A stretch of DNA of 64,000 bases from Actinoalloteichus_B caeruleus (GTDB lineage Bacteria; Actinomycetota; Actinomycetes; Mycobacteriales; Pseudonocardiaceae), in assembly GCF_000718005.1 (NCBI RefSeq), contig NZ_JODV01000010.1. One strand, written 5' to 3'. Positions 44,503 to 53,089 of the stretch are shown here, one piece after another. The notes under the pieces were generated by a model. That model did not search any database. It was given only the letters and a program-made list of their open reading frames with translations, and was not told the DNA's origin. The position numbers and the translations under genes were made by a program. How positions within the stretch are numbered: position 1 is the stretch's first letter; each line of letters begins with the position of its first letter.

Positions 44503-45108
44503 CTACAGCCAGTCGTGTTCGCGGGCGTAGCGGGCCGCGTCGTGCCGGGTGTTCGTGTGCGTCTTCTGGATGGCGCTGGAGAGGTAGTTGCGGACCGTCC
44601 CGGGCGCCAGGTGCAGGATCTTCGCCATGTCCTTGACCGAGTAGCCGTCACCCGCGACCCGCAGCACGTCCCGTTCCCGCTCGGTCAGTGGGCAGTCGTC
44701 GATGAGGGCCTGCGCGGAGATGTTCGCGTCGACGTACCGACCGCCGGCGGCGACCTCCGCGACGGCGGAGGCGATGAGTGACGCCTCGGAGTCCTTCCCG
44801 AGGAAGCCGCGCACCCCCAACCGCAGGGCGCTCCGAAGGGTCCCCGGCCGGGCGTACCGGGTCAGCATGAGCACGGCCTGCCCCGGTGCCTGGTCGAGGA
44901 TGCGTTCCGCCGCGTGCAGCCCGTCCAGCTCGGGCATCTCCAGGTCGAGGACCGCCACGTCGGGTCGCAGCCGTTCGAAGGCGGCGACGGCCTCGGTCCC
45001 CGTCCCCGCCTCGGCGACGACGTCGATGTCGCCCTCCAAGGGCAGCAGGGTGGCCAGGGCGGAGCGGATCAGCCGTTCGTCGTCGGCCAGGAGCACGGTG
45101 ATCGTCAT
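44503..45108 (-). CDS. NarL/DesR-type response regulator
   Basis: 201-residue two-component response regulator. Receiver domain: LLADDERLIRSALATLL with the acidic pair, phospho-acceptor Asp in VAVLDLEMPELDG, and the conserved Lys in GFLGKDSE. C-terminal LuxR-type HTH: LTERERDVLRVAGDGYSVKD, then LAPGTVRNYLSSAIQK. ATG 45108 overlaps the stop of the sensor-kinase gene by 4 nt (ATGA), so the pair is translationally coupled. DesR-like regulators often respond to envelope or membrane stress. Confidence 0.93.
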   Translation of the reverse strand: MTITVLLADDERLIRSALATLLPLEGDIDVVAEAGTGTEAVAAFERLRPDVAVLDLEMPELDGLHAAERILDQAPGQAVLMLTRYARPGTLRSALRLGVRGFLGKDSEASLIASAVAEVAAGGRYVDANISAQALIDDCPLTERERDVLRVAGDGYSVKDMAKILHLAPGTVRNYLSSAIQKTHTNTRHDAARYAREHDWL

Positions 45109-46253
45109 CGTGCCTCCGTCGGGAAGGTGACCGTCAGGGTGTGGACGCCGCCGTCGCGGTCGGCGGTCAGGGTGCCGCCGACCGCGCGAACGCGGTCGGC
45201 GAGGGTGGCCAGGCCCCGCAGGGGAGCGGCGTCCTTGATGTCGGCACCGTCGTTGCGCACGCTGAGGGTGTCGGCGCTCGAGGTGATCGTCACCTCGCCG
45301 GGCCTGGCGTGGCGCAGGACGTTCGTCGTCGCCTCCCGCAGGGCGAGGGCGAAGTGCGCCTCGTGCGGGCCGGGGTCGTCCTCGGTCCGGTCCACCCGTG
45401 TCGTGATGCCCGCCGCGCGGAAGAGTTCGACGGCGTTGGACAGCTCGGTGGAGAAGACGAGCGCGTGGGTGGAGTTGGCGAGTTGCCGTGCCTGCCCGAT
45501 CGTGTCCGCCACGAGGCGTTGGATCACCTCAAGCTCCTGACGAGTGCGTTCCGGATCCGTGTGCTGGAGTTTGGCCGCCACGGCGGCCTTGAGCTTGATG
45601 ACGTGCAAGGTGTGGCCCTGGATGTCGTGCAGGTCCGCGGCGAAGCGGTTGCGCTCCCGCAGGATCGACAGCTCGCGTTCGTGGTCCTTCTCGCGTTCCA
45701 GCAGGTCGAACAGCCGGTCCTGGGTGTGCGACTCGACGAGGGCCACGATCCACACCGACCCGGTGATCGACATCATGACCACCAGTTGGTAGACGCCGCC
45801 GGAGTTCCCGCTGAGCAGGGCCGTCGCCCAGGTCAGGGCCGCGATCCCGAGGCACGCGAGCAGGGTGAGAACGAGCCGGTCGCGGGGCCGGTGGGCGATC
45901 CACACCCCGGCGGTGATCGCGAGGCCGGTGGAGCCCGTGAAATTGGAGTAGGTCAGCGAGGTGACCACCAGGGCGAGGACTCCGAGGAGTCCCGACCCGG
46001 CCAGGAGCAGCGGGTTCGGGGGGCGGTCCCAGCCTCGGAACAGCAGCGCCGTCGACAGGGCCAGGCTGGGGATCGCGACGAGCGCGGTCCACCACACCGT
46101 GGTCGTCACCAGTCCGGCCCCCGCCATCACCACGATCGAGATGACGAAGGACCGAATCTCCCGCTGTCGTATCGTCTGCCGCGCCGCCACCGACGCCTCG
46201 GGGGCGGGGGCCGTGTCCTTCCCGCCGTGCGGCGACGGGTCCCTCCTCGTCAC
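45105..46253 (-). CDS. DesK-type sensor histidine kinase
   Basis: 382-residue membrane histidine kinase. About five N-terminal hydrophobic segments (for example SFVISIVVMAGAGLVTTTVW and LLLAGSGLLGVLALVVTSL) precede a coiled coil and the HisKA_3 motif NRFAADLHDIQGHTLHVIKL with the phospho-accepting His. The HATPase domain follows (HFALALREATTNVLRHA, LSVRNDGADIKDAAP, GLATLADRVRAVGGTLT). GTG 46253 is chosen; GGAAGG lies 9 nt upstream. Cognate regulator overlaps its stop. Signal unknown. Confidence 0.9.
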   Translation of the reverse strand: MTRRDPSPHGGKDTAPAPEASVAARQTIRQREIRSFVISIVVMAGAGLVTTTVWWTALVAIPSLALSTALLFRGWDRPPNPLLLAGSGLLGVLALVVTSLTYSNFTGSTGLAITAGVWIAHRPRDRLVLTLLACLGIAALTWATALLSGNSGGVYQLVVMMSITGSVWIVALVESHTQDRLFDLLEREKDHERELSILRERNRFAADLHDIQGHTLHVIKLKAAVAAKLQHTDPERTRQELEVIQRLVADTIGQARQLANSTHALVFSTELSNAVELFRAAGITTRVDRTEDDPGPHEAHFALALREATTNVLRHARPGEVTITSSADTLSVRNDGADIKDAAPLRGLATLADRVRAVGGTLTADRDGGVHTLTVTFPTEAR

Positions 46254-46662
46254 TCCGGTGATCCTTCCCGAGGAGCCTGTTCCCCGCTGTTCGTCCGCCT
46301 CGCCCCGTTGGCTGGCGACGGTCCGGCTCCCGACAGGTGACCACGTCGACCAGTGTGCGCGACGGCCGGGCCTGGTGCGCTGGGGACGGCGGGCGGCCGC
46401 CGACAAGGTGCTGGGCGACCTCGACCACACCGCCGTCCAGGAACCGACCCGGGACGGCCCGGCGTTCCCTCCACCCCGCCAGGACAGCGCACCCAGGTGT
46501 CGTCCCACCAGTGACACCGCGTCATGTCGGAGAGGTGACGTCGCGGCCCTACGCCCGGCCGGCCGCACGACGAACACTCGGGGAGCGAGGTACGGCGGCC
46601 CCTCCCGGGCGGCCACCACCTCGCGGCACCGTACCCCCAGCATGACAGGAGACCCGCCTACC
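46254..46662. other. Divergent promoter region
   Basis: 409 bp between the divergent sensor kinase and small exporter genes. No convincing ORF or dyad seen. Confidence 0.4.
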
Positions 46663-47175
46663 GTGGAGAGCAACTTCATCACCGACCTCTTCGCCCAACT
46701 GGCCGAGTTCGCGGCGGGCGCCGAGACCTGGCAGCAGGTCGGCGTGTTGCTGATCGCCGGTGCGATCCCCTTCATCGAGTCCTACCTGGGGAGTTTCCTC
46801 GGGGTGCTCGTCGGCGTGCCCGCCGGGCTCGCGGTCCCGGCCGCGATCCTCGGGAACGTGATCGTCACCTTCGCGCTCATCGCGCTCGCGAGCAAGGCCC
46901 GGGTCGCCGCGACCCGCCGGCGGGGCAACGGCGGCGGTGGTGGCGCGGACGCCCCGCGCCGCAAGCAGAAGATCGCCAAGTACCTCGACCGGTTCGGCGT
47001 CCCCGGGGTGTGCCTCCTCGGGCCGATCGTGGTGGCGAGCCAGATCACCGCCCCCGCTCTCGTCGCCCTCGGCGCCACCAAACGCAGCGTCTACGTCTGG
47101 CAGGCGGTCGCGATCGTCGCCTGGGGCGTGCTGTTCGGCTTCTTCGGTGACCTCGCCGCCGGCTGGTTCATGTGA
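46663..47175 (+). CDS. Small multidrug-export-like membrane protein
   Basis: 170-residue integral membrane protein with about four hydrophobic helices: GVLLIAGAIPFIESYLGSFL, AVPAAILGNVIVTFALIALA, GVPGVCLLGPIVVASQITAP, and VWQAVAIVAWGVLFGFFGDL. The re-entrant IPFIES element and GP/PxQxTAP segment match the small multi-drug export (DedA-related) family. A basic Gly-rich loop (RRRGNGGGGGADAPRRKQK) separates the halves. GTG 46663 is chosen because AGGAGA precedes it by about 9 nt; ATG 46642 has no ribosome site. Function in the family is poorly defined. Confidence 0.75.
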   Translation: MESNFITDLFAQLAEFAAGAETWQQVGVLLIAGAIPFIESYLGSFLGVLVGVPAGLAVPAAILGNVIVTFALIALASKARVAATRRRGNGGGGGADAPRRKQKIAKYLDRFGVPGVCLLGPIVVASQITAPALVALGATKRSVYVWQAVAIVAWGVLFGFFGDLAAGWFM

Positions 47176-47221
47176 GGCACGGGTGAGGGCGTTCGCGTCG
47201 GGGGCGGACGTCCTCACCCCG

Positions 47222-47252
47222 GGGTGCCGCCACCGCGCCGGTGGCGGCACCC
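47222..47252. terminator. Strong hairpin, 14-bp stem
   Basis: Perfect 14-bp stem (GGGTGCCGCCACCG, complement 47239-47252) with a 3-nt loop, between convergent genes 46663-47175 and parC. Stable rho-independent-like structure without a U-tract. Confidence 0.7.
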
Positions 47253-47254
47253 GT

Positions 47255-47298
47255 GCCCGGCCCGCGCGACCGGTCAACCGGCACCGCGCGGGCCGGGC
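47255..47298. terminator. Second hairpin, 14-bp stem
   Basis: Perfect 14-bp stem (GCCCGGCCCGCGCG, complement 47285-47298), 16-nt loop, two bases after the previous hairpin. Probably terminates parC transcription from the right; a tandem bidirectional terminator. Confidence 0.65.
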
Positions 47299-47336
47299 GC
47301 GTTCCACCCCGGACGGGGGGCGACCCCGGCGAACGC

Positions 47337-49814
47337 TCAGTCGCGTTCGAGGAGGTAACCGACCACCACGGGAATCTCGGCGGGTGCGCCGGTACCGTCG
47401 CGCCGCTCGTCGGGATCGGGCAGTTCCACGGGCGTCCCGTTCCCGGTCGACGGGGCCGGACGCGCCCCCACCCACGCGGTGGACAGCTCCGACTCGGTGG
47501 CGAGGAACCGCTGCGCCCGCACCCCGGCGGTGGCGCGGCCCTTCGCCGGGTACTCGCCGAACGGGGTCACCTTCACCGTCTCCCCGGTCGCCGTGATCAC
47601 CACCGGTTCACCGTCCTCGGCCACCGCGCCGAAGAAGACCACCCTGGCGTCGCCCTTCACGTTGATGCCGGCCATGCCCCCACCCCGCAACCCCTGCGGA
47701 CGCACCAGCGTCGCCGAGTAGCGCAGCAGGGCGGCGTCGGAGGAGACGAACACCAGGGACTCCTGGCCGTCGGCCAACCACGTCACCCCGACCACCTCGT
47801 CGCCCTCGCGCAGCGCGATCAGCTCGAACTCGTCGGCCCGGACCGGCCACTCCGGCGAACACACCTTCACCACGCCCTGCCTGGTGCCCAGGGCCAGGCC
47901 GGGGGAGTCCCCGATCTGGTCGCCCAGCGGGGCGAGCCCCAGCACGCGTTCCCCGGGCGCGAGGGACACCAGTTCCCGCACCGGCATCCCCCCGCGCAGG
48001 GAGACGATGCCCGACTGCTGCGGCAACACCGGCAACGGGAGCACGTCCGTCTTGATGCCCCGGCCGTGGCTGGTGACCAGCACGACCTGCCCTCGGGCCG
48101 TGGAGTCGACCACGGCGGCGACCGCGTCGTGCCGGACCCGCCCGTTGCGGCGGCGGGCCTCCGCGGCCTCCTCCGACGCCGCGGCCGTCCGGGACACCAA
48201 CCCGGTGGCGGAGAGGATGACCTGGCACGGGTCGTCGGCGATCTCCAGCGGACCGGCCGGCTTCGACGCCGCCAACACCTCCTTGAGGTCCCCGTCGATC
48301 AGCGTGGTGCGCCGCTCGGTGGGGAACTCCTTCGCGATGCGCCCCAGCTCGGTCGACACCAGCCTCCGCAGGACGGCCTCGTCGTCGAGGATCCGGGACA
48401 GCTCCGCGATCTCCCCGGTCAACCGCTCCCGCTCCTCCTCCAGCTCCACCTTGTCGTACTTGGTCAGCCGGCGCAGCGGGGTGTCGAGGATGTAGGTCGC
48501 CTGGATCTCGGAGAGGTCGAAGCGGGCGATCAGACCTTCTTTCGCGGCCTTCGCGTCGTCACTCTCCCGGATCAGGCGGATGACCCGGTCGATGTCGACC
48601 AGGGCCCGGATCAGGCCCTCCACCAGGTGCAACCGGTCGGATCGCTTGCGGCGGCGGAACGTGGTCCGCCGTCGCACCACCTCGAACCGGTGGGCCAGGA
48701 ACACCTCCAGCAGTTCCTTCAGACCCAGCGTCCGGGGCTCGCCGTCGACGAGGACGAGGTTGTTGATCCCGAAGGACTGCTCCAACGGGGTGAGGCGGTA
48801 GAGGTCGGCCAACAGCGCCTGCGGGTTCACGCCCACCTTGCACTCGATGACCAGCCGGGTGCCGTTCTCCCGGTCGGTGAGGTCCTTGACGTCGGCGACC
48901 CCGGTGAGCCGCTTCGACTTGTTCACCTCGTCGGTGATCTTCTCGATGATCTTCTCCGGCCCCACGCCGTAGGGGAGCTCGGTGACGGTGATGGCCTGCC
49001 GACCCCGGCTGCCCGGCAGCGGACCCGTCTCCACCTTGGCCCGCATCCGCACCACACCACGGCCCGTCTCGTAGGCCTTGCGGACCTCGTCGAGGCCCAA
49101 CAGCATGCCCCCCGTGGGCAGGTCCGGGCCGGGCACGAACTCCATCAGCTTGTCCAGGGGGGCGTCCGGGTGCCGGATCAACCACCGGGCCGCCGCGACG
49201 ACCTCGCCGAGGTTGTGCGGGATCATGTTCGTCGCCATGCCGACCGCGATCCCCGAGGTGCCGTTGACCAGCAGGTTCGGGAACGCCGCCGGCAGCGCGG
49301 CCGGCTCCTCCAACGACCCGTCGTAGTTGGGCCGGAAGTCGACGGTGTCCTCACCGAGCTCGGCGACCAGCTGCAGCGCCGCCGGCGACATCCGCGCCTC
49401 GGTGTACCGGCTGGCCGCGGGCCCGTCGTCGGGGGAACCGAAGTTGCCGTGCCCGTCGACCAGGGGCACGTTCATGGAGAAGTCCTGCGCCAACCGCACC
49501 ATCGCGTCGTAGATCGCGGTGTCACCGTGCGGGTGGTACTTGCCCATCACGTCCCCGACCACCCGGGAGGACTTCACGTAGGCGTGGGTGGGCCGGTACC
49601 CCTGCTCGTGCATCGAGAACAGGATGCGGCGGTGCACCGGCTTGAGGCCGTCCCGGGCGTCGGGCAACGCCCGCGAGTGGATCACCGAGTACGCGTACTC
49701 CAGGTAGGAGTCCTCGATCTCGGTGTGCACCGGGTTGTCCACGACATGTCTGCCCGGCTGGTCGAAGGCGGTCGGGTCCACCTTGGTCTGCGCGCTGCCC
49801 TTCCGGCGTGCCAT
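47337..49814 (-). CDS. parC: Type IIA topoisomerase subunit A (ParC/GyrA-like)
   Basis: 825-residue breakage-reunion subunit. N-terminal winged-helix region: SRALPDARDGLKPVHRRILF, KYHPHGDTAIYDAMVRLAQ (quinolone-resistance region), VDGHGNFGSPDDGPAASRYTE with the DNA-linking Tyr in RYTEARM. Tower and coiled-coil follow. The C-terminal beta-pinwheel has no canonical GyrA box (only YPAKGRATAGVRAQRF in place of a QRRGGKG-type motif), arguing for topoisomerase IV or an accessory enzyme rather than gyrase. ATG 49814 with GGAGAAG. Partner subunit gene lies 79 nt upstream in the same orientation, as in parE-parC operons. Essential in chromosome decatenation if it is the only topo IV. Confidence 0.88.
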   Translation of the reverse strand: MARRKGSAQTKVDPTAFDQPGRHVVDNPVHTEIEDSYLEYAYSVIHSRALPDARDGLKPVHRRILFSMHEQGYRPTHAYVKSSRVVGDVMGKYHPHGDTAIYDAMVRLAQDFSMNVPLVDGHGNFGSPDDGPAASRYTEARMSPAALQLVAELGEDTVDFRPNYDGSLEEPAALPAAFPNLLVNGTSGIAVGMATNMIPHNLGEVVAAARWLIRHPDAPLDKLMEFVPGPDLPTGGMLLGLDEVRKAYETGRGVVRMRAKVETGPLPGSRGRQAITVTELPYGVGPEKIIEKITDEVNKSKRLTGVADVKDLTDRENGTRLVIECKVGVNPQALLADLYRLTPLEQSFGINNLVLVDGEPRTLGLKELLEVFLAHRFEVVRRRTTFRRRKRSDRLHLVEGLIRALVDIDRVIRLIRESDDAKAAKEGLIARFDLSEIQATYILDTPLRRLTKYDKVELEEERERLTGEIAELSRILDDEAVLRRLVSTELGRIAKEFPTERRTTLIDGDLKEVLAASKPAGPLEIADDPCQVILSATGLVSRTAAASEEAAEARRRNGRVRHDAVAAVVDSTARGQVVLVTSHGRGIKTDVLPLPVLPQQSGIVSLRGGMPVRELVSLAPGERVLGLAPLGDQIGDSPGLALGTRQGVVKVCSPEWPVRADEFELIALREGDEVVGVTWLADGQESLVFVSSDAALLRYSATLVRPQGLRGGGMAGINVKGDARVVFFGAVAEDGEPVVITATGETVKVTPFGEYPAKGRATAGVRAQRFLATESELSTAWVGARPAPSTGNGTPVELPDPDERRDGTGAPAEIPVVVGYLLERD

Positions 49815-49893
49815 TGCTCAGCTTCTCCTTGGCGAGGTGGGGTCATGCCCCGAGTCGGTGTCCGCGCGCGGAGGGCGCGCGGAGGGGAGTGGC

Positions 49894-51957
49894 TCAGACG
49901 TCGATCGCCGCCCGGTCGACCCGGGCGGCCGAGCGCACCAGCCAGGCGCGACGCGGCTCGACCTTCTCCCCCATGAGCAGGTCGAGGGCCTCGTCCGCGG
50001 CGGCGGCGTCAGCCTCGGCGAGGGTAATGCGGCGCACCGACCGGGTGGCCGGGTTCATCGTCGTCTCCCACAGCTCGTCGGCGTCCATCTCACCGAGGCC
50101 CTTGAACCGGGGGACCGGGGTGACCACCTGTTTCCCCGCCTTCTCCAGCCGGGCCACGGTGCTCTCCATCTCCCGCTGGGTGAAGGTGAAGTGCGTCTGC
50201 GGCTTCCGTCCCCGCGTGGTGATCTTGTGCAGCGGCGGCATCGCCGCGTACAACCGGCCGTCCTCGATGACCGGCCGCAGGTACTTCGCGAACAGCGTGA
50301 TGAGCAGGGTGCGGATGTGGGAGCCGTCGACGTCGGCGTCGGCCATCAGGATGACCCGGCCGTACCGCATCGCGGAGAGGTCGAAGGTCCGGCCCGAGCC
50401 GGCGCCCAGCACCTGCACGATGGAGGCGATCTCGGCGTTGCGCAGCGTGTCGGCCAGGCTGGCCTTCTGGACGTTGAGGATCTTGCCCCGCAGCGGCAGC
50501 AACGCCTGGTACTCCGAGACCCGGGCCAACCGGGCGGAACCGAGGGCGCTGTCCCCCTCGACCAGGAACAGTTCGCTGCGGGCGACCCCCGTGGTGCGGC
50601 AGTCCACCAGTTTCGCCGGCATCGCCGCGCCCTCCAACGCGGTCTTGCGGCGCGCGGCGTCCTTCTGCTGCTTCTGGGTGAGCCGCACCCGGGAGGCGTC
50701 GACGATCTTCTGCAGGACGGTCTTGGCCTCGACCTTGGTCCTGCGGTCCTCGGTCCACTCCCGCAGGTGCGCCTCGACCACGGCCTGCACGACCTTGGTG
50801 ATCCCGGCGGTGGACAGCTCGTCCTTGGTCTGCGAGGTGAACTGGGGCTCGGGGATGCGCACGTGGATGACCGCCGTCATCCCCTCCAGCACGTCCTCGA
50901 GGGTGGGCGGTTCCTCCTTCGCGCGCAGCAGCCCTCGGGTGCGGGCGATCGCCGCGTGCAGCGCCTTCACCGCCGCCCGTTCGAACCCCTTGCGGTGGGT
51001 GCCGCCGTGCACGTTGCGGATGGTGTTGGTGAAGCACTCCACGGTCCGCTCGTACCCGGTGCCCCAGCGGAAGGCCACCTCCACCTCGGCGCGTCGTGGC
51101 ACGTTGGACTGCATCACGCCGTTCTCGTCGGCGGCGTTCTCCTTGTAGGTGCCCTCACCCGAGACCACCAGCGTGCCCGACACCGCCCGATCACCGGTGG
51201 GCGCCAGGAAGTCCACCATGTCGGGCAGCCCGTTGGGGAAGTGGAAGGTCTCCTCGCTGATGCTGTCCTCGGTGGCCGTGCGCAGCACGTAGGTGACACC
51301 GGGCACCAGGAAGGCGGTGTTCCGCAGTTTCGACCGCACCCCTTCCACGTCCAGCGCGGCGCCGGTCTCGAAGTAGCGGGCGTCGTGCCAGTAGCGGATC
51401 GAGGTGCCGGTGGTCTCGTCCCGCTTCATCTTCCCCGTGACGTGCAAGCCGGACCGCGGCGTGAACTTGGCCCGCGCCCCGGGGCCGTCGAACACGCCGG
51501 GGGCGCCGTGGGCGAAGGACATCTGGTGGACCAGGCCGTCACGGCGCACCGTCACGTCGAACCGGTGGGACAGGGCGTTCACCGCGGAGGCGCCGACGCC
51601 GTGCAGGCCACCGGATGTCTTGTACCCGGAACCACCGAACTTGCCGCCCGCGTGCAGCCGGGTGAGGACCAGCTCCACCCCGGAGATCCCGGACTTGGCG
51701 TGCACCCCGGTGGGGATTCCTCTGCCGTCGTCGTCGACCTGGACGCTGCCGTCGGCGTGCAGGGTGACGACGATGCGGGTGGCGTACCCGGCCACACCCT
51801 CGTCGGTCGAGTTGTCCACGACCTCGCTGAAGAGGTGGTTGATGCCCCTGCTGTCGGTCGATCCGATGTACATGCCAGGACGTTTGCGGACCGCCTCCAG
51901 GCCCTCCAGATGCGTGAGGTCATCGGCCCCGTAGATGGTTTCAGCTGACGCAGTCAC
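49894..51957 (-). CDS. parE: Type IIA topoisomerase subunit B (ParE/GyrB-like)
   Basis: 687-residue ATPase subunit. GHKL ATPase: VRKRPGMYIGST, EVVDNSTDEGVAGYA, VDDDGRGIPTG, KTSGGLHGVGASAVNALS. TOPRIM: LFLVEGDSALGSA, LPLRGKILNV, and LMADADVDGSHIRTLL with the Mg-binding acidic residues; the conserved PRFKGLGEMD lies at the C-terminal end. Size fits ParE or actinobacterial GyrB (about 650-700). GTG 51957 with GGGAGAA upstream. Paired with the ParC-like gene. Located away from any dnaA/recF genes, consistent with topo IV or an extra copy rather than the replication-origin gyrB. Confidence 0.9.
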   Translation of the reverse strand: MTASAETIYGADDLTHLEGLEAVRKRPGMYIGSTDSRGINHLFSEVVDNSTDEGVAGYATRIVVTLHADGSVQVDDDGRGIPTGVHAKSGISGVELVLTRLHAGGKFGGSGYKTSGGLHGVGASAVNALSHRFDVTVRRDGLVHQMSFAHGAPGVFDGPGARAKFTPRSGLHVTGKMKRDETTGTSIRYWHDARYFETGAALDVEGVRSKLRNTAFLVPGVTYVLRTATEDSISEETFHFPNGLPDMVDFLAPTGDRAVSGTLVVSGEGTYKENAADENGVMQSNVPRRAEVEVAFRWGTGYERTVECFTNTIRNVHGGTHRKGFERAAVKALHAAIARTRGLLRAKEEPPTLEDVLEGMTAVIHVRIPEPQFTSQTKDELSTAGITKVVQAVVEAHLREWTEDRRTKVEAKTVLQKIVDASRVRLTQKQQKDAARRKTALEGAAMPAKLVDCRTTGVARSELFLVEGDSALGSARLARVSEYQALLPLRGKILNVQKASLADTLRNAEIASIVQVLGAGSGRTFDLSAMRYGRVILMADADVDGSHIRTLLITLFAKYLRPVIEDGRLYAAMPPLHKITTRGRKPQTHFTFTQREMESTVARLEKAGKQVVTPVPRFKGLGEMDADELWETTMNPATRSVRRITLAEADAAAADEALDLLMGEKVEPRRAWLVRSAARVDRAAIDV

Positions 51958-52290
51958 AGGGTCGTTCTCCCGAATCGTGGCCGATGGACGTGCCCGCGGA
52001 CGGAGTCGTCGCGAACTGGCGGATCACCGTACTGGACCATACCGACGGCAAGGGGAGCTCTTCGCCTTCGGCTCTGACCTGGTGGTTGTCCGAAATGACT
52101 CCGCGTCGACGGCGACGACGCCCACGGCGGGACCAGCCGGTGCGGGGTCCCGCGAGACCACGTGGTATCGCCCTCGGTCACGGCTCGCGACCCGGGGTGA
52201 TCGGCACTCTCGGTGAGCACCGTCACGGGAGGGCGTTCCACGGCGCCGGGGCTCTCCCCGTCAACCCGGGCTCGGGGTGTACCGTTGATC

Positions 52291-52316
52291 ATGACCGGAT
52301 GAACGATTCTGGTCAT
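52291..52316. promoter_or_regulatory. Inverted repeat before TetR gene
   Basis: ATGACCGGA and TCTGGTCAT form arms that match at 8 of 9 positions, separated by 8 nt. The dyad overlaps the ATG at 52315, supporting a GTG start about 20 nt further down. Typical placement of a TetR autoregulatory operator. Confidence 0.5.
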
Positions 52317-52335
52317 GAGGTTCGGAGGGGTGCGG

Positions 52336-53064
52336 GTGGCGAGTGACGAACGGGACGACGCGGCGGCGAGCGGGGACACCCGCCGGGACCGGGCCGGGCG
52401 GATCCTGGACGCCGCCTCCGCCCTCACCCTGCGCTGGGGCTACCAGAAGACGACGATCGACGACATCGCCCGCGCGGCCGGCGTCGCCAAGGGCACCATC
52501 TACCTGCACTGGAAGAGCCGGGACGCGCTCTTCCTCGCGCTGCTCCGCCGCGAACGGGCCCTCGCCGCCACCGAGATCCGCGACCTCGCCGCCCAGGACC
52601 CCGCCGGTCACACCCTGCGAGGAGTGCTCGCCCACTCCTACCGGGTCATCGCCCGCCGGCCCCTCCTCCTCGCCGTCCTCACCCGCGACCGGGACGTCCT
52701 CGGCCGCCTGCTCACCACCGGAGCCCCGACCGCAAGACCACCGCTGTCCGTCGGTTTCCCCCGCTACCTGGAGCACCTGCGCGCCGGCGGCTGGGTCCGC
52801 ACCGACCAGACGCTGGCGGCCCAACTGTCCCTGGGCACCGCCACGATCTACGGCTTCCTGCTCACCAGGCCACTCATGCCGGACGAGTTCGCCATCACCG
52901 GCGACGACGCCGCCGAACTGGTCGCCGACACCGTGTGCCGAGCGCTGGACCGGGGCAGCCCGCTCGGCGTCACCGAGACCGAGGGCGTGGCGGCCGCCTC
53001 CGCCGCCTACCTCGCCGAGGCCGCCCGCTTCACCACCGAACGCTACGAGAACGAGGTGGCCTGA
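52336..53064 (+). CDS. TetR-family regulator
   Basis: 242-residue TetR protein. HTH: RILDAASALTLRWGYQKTTI then DDIARAAGVAKGTIYLHWKS, residues about 20-65; C-terminal ligand domain. GTG 52336 follows GGAGGGG by about 8 nt; ATG 52315 and GTG 52330 are other in-frame options but the former lies in a dyad. It is followed after 25 nt by the rifamycin-phosphotransferase-like gene, so it may control drug-inducible expression of that gene. Confidence 0.88.
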   Translation: MASDERDDAAASGDTRRDRAGRILDAASALTLRWGYQKTTIDDIARAAGVAKGTIYLHWKSRDALFLALLRRERALAATEIRDLAAQDPAGHTLRGVLAHSYRVIARRPLLLAVLTRDRDVLGRLLTTGAPTARPPLSVGFPRYLEHLRAGGWVRTDQTLAAQLSLGTATIYGFLLTRPLMPDEFAITGDDAAELVADTVCRALDRGSPLGVTETEGVAAASAAYLAEAARFTTERYENEVA

Positions 53065-53089
53065 CCCAGGCCGGATGAGGAGCCCACTG

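Noticed and set aside
47337..51957. Calling the topoisomerase pair gyrA/gyrB
   Set aside because: The A subunit lacks a canonical GyrA box and the order is B then A with no replication-origin genes nearby; ParE/ParC-like fits better, though actinobacterial annotation is mixed.
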